Below, in pieces: positions 62,140-64,000 of a stretch of 64,000 bases of DNA (position 1 is the stretch's first letter; each line of letters begins with the position of its first letter). The notes under the pieces were generated by a model that worked only from the letters and a program-made list of their open reading frames with translations, was not told the origin of the DNA and ran no database searches. The DNA comes from Bugulina stolonifera (taxonomy: Eukaryota > Bryozoa > Gymnolaemata > Cheilostomatida > Bugulidae): positions 10,116,501 to 10,180,500 of the forward strand of contig OW285190.1 of the NCBI GenBank assembly GCA_935421135.1, in the 5' to 3' direction. The position numbers and the translations under genes are program-made.

Positions 62140-64000
62140 GTTAGTTAATGTTGTTGGAGTACTTAGTAGTTACATAGACGTAACTAGCTACGTTGTATAC
62201 CATAGTCTTGTATGAGGTGTTGAAATTGTTATCTGATTGTCTAGCTGTGTACTTTGGCTTCTTCAGACTGTCCTGTATGAGATCTTATCTACATACACTA
62301 TCCCTGGTAATAGTGCATCTTGGGTAACATGTCAGACAAATTTGGAATGTTTGTCTAAACATTTACTAAACCTGATATAGCACTTGCCAACACATGCCAC
62401 CACCTATTATCAAATTGCATATTCTTCTGTCAGGTACTAGCTAGTGCTTGGGCTACATTCCCTGTAGCTTCTCAAAAGCCAACTGCAGTTCACATGCATT
62501 CAAGTAACCTACATAAGTATGTCACACTATGTAGTGATGCAATGCACAATATACATGTATCTCTTAAAATATGCAACTAGTGATATAATGTAACATACAT
62601 ATACTATATTATGCAAATATTGTACTGGGTCTGTCCTATGTTGTGTAGTGTATTGGCTAATTTATTTATTGTATCTGATAATACATACTGTATGTCACAG
62701 TACACTACTCTGTAGTAAAACTACATGCTATTGTTTAAATGTGTAACAATCAATAATATTATATGCCAATACAACTTATATTGACTGCATTGGTACTATG
62801 TAGCCTAATGAGTTGATATAAAATACCTATACATGTATTATTCACAAACCTACAGTACATGCACCTAGACTATTAAAATAATGTAATATAAATATTATAT
62901 TGATACATCCTTCCCAAGGCTGTCTTGTATCGGAGTAGACCGGCCTGGGTACCAATATTGAGGGGTATGTGTTAACGATCAACTGCAGAATTTGGCCAAT
63001 GAACACGGATGTACTACAAAGTTTTAGGTAGTTTGAGACTACAGTGCAGAGTACATCATATCTCACTATCACCCATATAACTTCTCCAGCACTGTCATTC
63101 CTTGTACAGTACTAAATCAATGGAAGTCAGTAAGTCACTCGTTATATCGACTTATGTAGGCTGACTTGTCTCAGATAATTGATTTTTTTGGCTAATGCAC
63201 ACTGCTGCCTCTGCCGCTGCTAAAGGCTCACCTCATCCCATGTCTATATGCCCCCCCCCACTCTGTGTCATACCAATTCCAACCAATGAGGTGATATTTT
63301 GGATTCTTGGCTGTTATTTGCTTCGAGGACACCAGGTCTGTATGTGAACTGCGAGCTAATGTGTGTGAAATTTGATGTCATTTCGATGATTATATTATTA
63401 TTAAACCCAAGCCTTCAGTCGCCAGTTATTAATGATTAACATTTTCCTGGTGATCTCTCCTCTAGTAGCATAGAACAGAGGTGTGAATATATACCGTGCA
63501 CAATTATATAAAATATCGGCAGCATTCATTAATATGTACACACGTCGCACAGTAATTACTGTGCTGGGCCTACCTGTAGCATCACATAATGCTTAGACCT
63601 GGGACTCTAATTGTAGCCTACTTTTCAAGCTGTTCAATATGATGGTTGGGATATGCAGGTCATACAACCGACAACATGTGTATATATAAACCTACTTGGT
63701 GGGCTTAGAACCCAGGCTATAGGACCTCCCTCTATTGCAATACATTTCATTGGTGATTCAGCTATAAAGTAGCCGATATATCGGCTACTTTATACAAACA
63801 TAGACATGTAGGTCTGTGAACATTATAACGCCTTAGGTCATGTTCCACCCAACTCTCTAAAACATATTTTTATTACCTCCTTATTTCTAATCTACCAGGA
63901 CCTCGGGCTAAAGTATAGCATATACTCGTATAGCTGATCACCTACGCATAGGACTATATATAGGAATTCGCTCACCATGATATAACTTAATACAAGTAGT
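62140..64000 (+). other. First intron of the syntrophin-like gene, open at window end
   Basis: AT-rich intron sequence with a short C-run at 63250-63259. I find no continuation of the PDZ domain, so the next exon lies past 64000. Confidence 0.6.

Overview
The window is nuclear DNA from an animal, most likely an AT-rich invertebrate. It holds intron-bearing genes of typical animal families (CLN3, a secreted TSP1/EGF matrix protein, ALKBH4, a syntrophin) with GT-AG introns of about 0.1 to 4 kb. It also carries several young transposable elements and many micro- and minisatellites. The phylum (sponge, cnidarian, mollusc or other) cannot be settled from this sequence. Most real exons are short, so the gene models here were built by following splice phase from exon to exon.

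Layout. 1-2690: the 3' part of CLN3 (battenin), five exons on the + strand, with two minisatellites in its introns. 4307-9222: a young LTR retrotransposon with near-identical LTRs, a tRNA-Leu primer site, gag and a retropepsin-bearing ORF, but no reverse transcriptase, RNase H or integrase. 9228-26766: mostly non-coding DNA with a tRNA-derived SINE, a TA-flanked MITE, a foldback element with a tRNA-like loop, a 12-bp tandem array and two unproven candidate exons. 26767-44356: a complete 14-exon gene for a 787-residue secreted protein (signal peptide, NTR/TIMP-like N-terminus, TSP1, TSPN/LamG, TSP1, seven EGF repeats, basic Cys-containing tail). It converges on ALKBH4 (two exons, minus strand, 46526-44984). 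46527-54621: AT-rich DNA with small MITEs, a 29-bp tandem repeat, two possible exons and a second non-autonomous LTR element (51484-53440, minus orientation) that uses the same tRNA-Leu primer. 54622-60373: a hAT DNA transposon with terminal inverted repeats and an apparently intact 10-exon transposase of 842 residues. 61533-62139: the first coding exon of a beta-syntrophin-like gene, whose first intron runs to the window end.

The most unusual items are the gag-protease element without polymerase and the hAT transposase. The first has a textbook -1 frameshift signal (GGGAAAC, 6-nt spacer, 7-bp GC stem) at the gag end, a novel-looking Cys/His domain and a dense ACGRCC word. The second has an own-exon N-terminus that reads as a PCNA-interacting (PIP) box. 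The two LTR elements may depend on one autonomous family elsewhere in the genome; that is inference.
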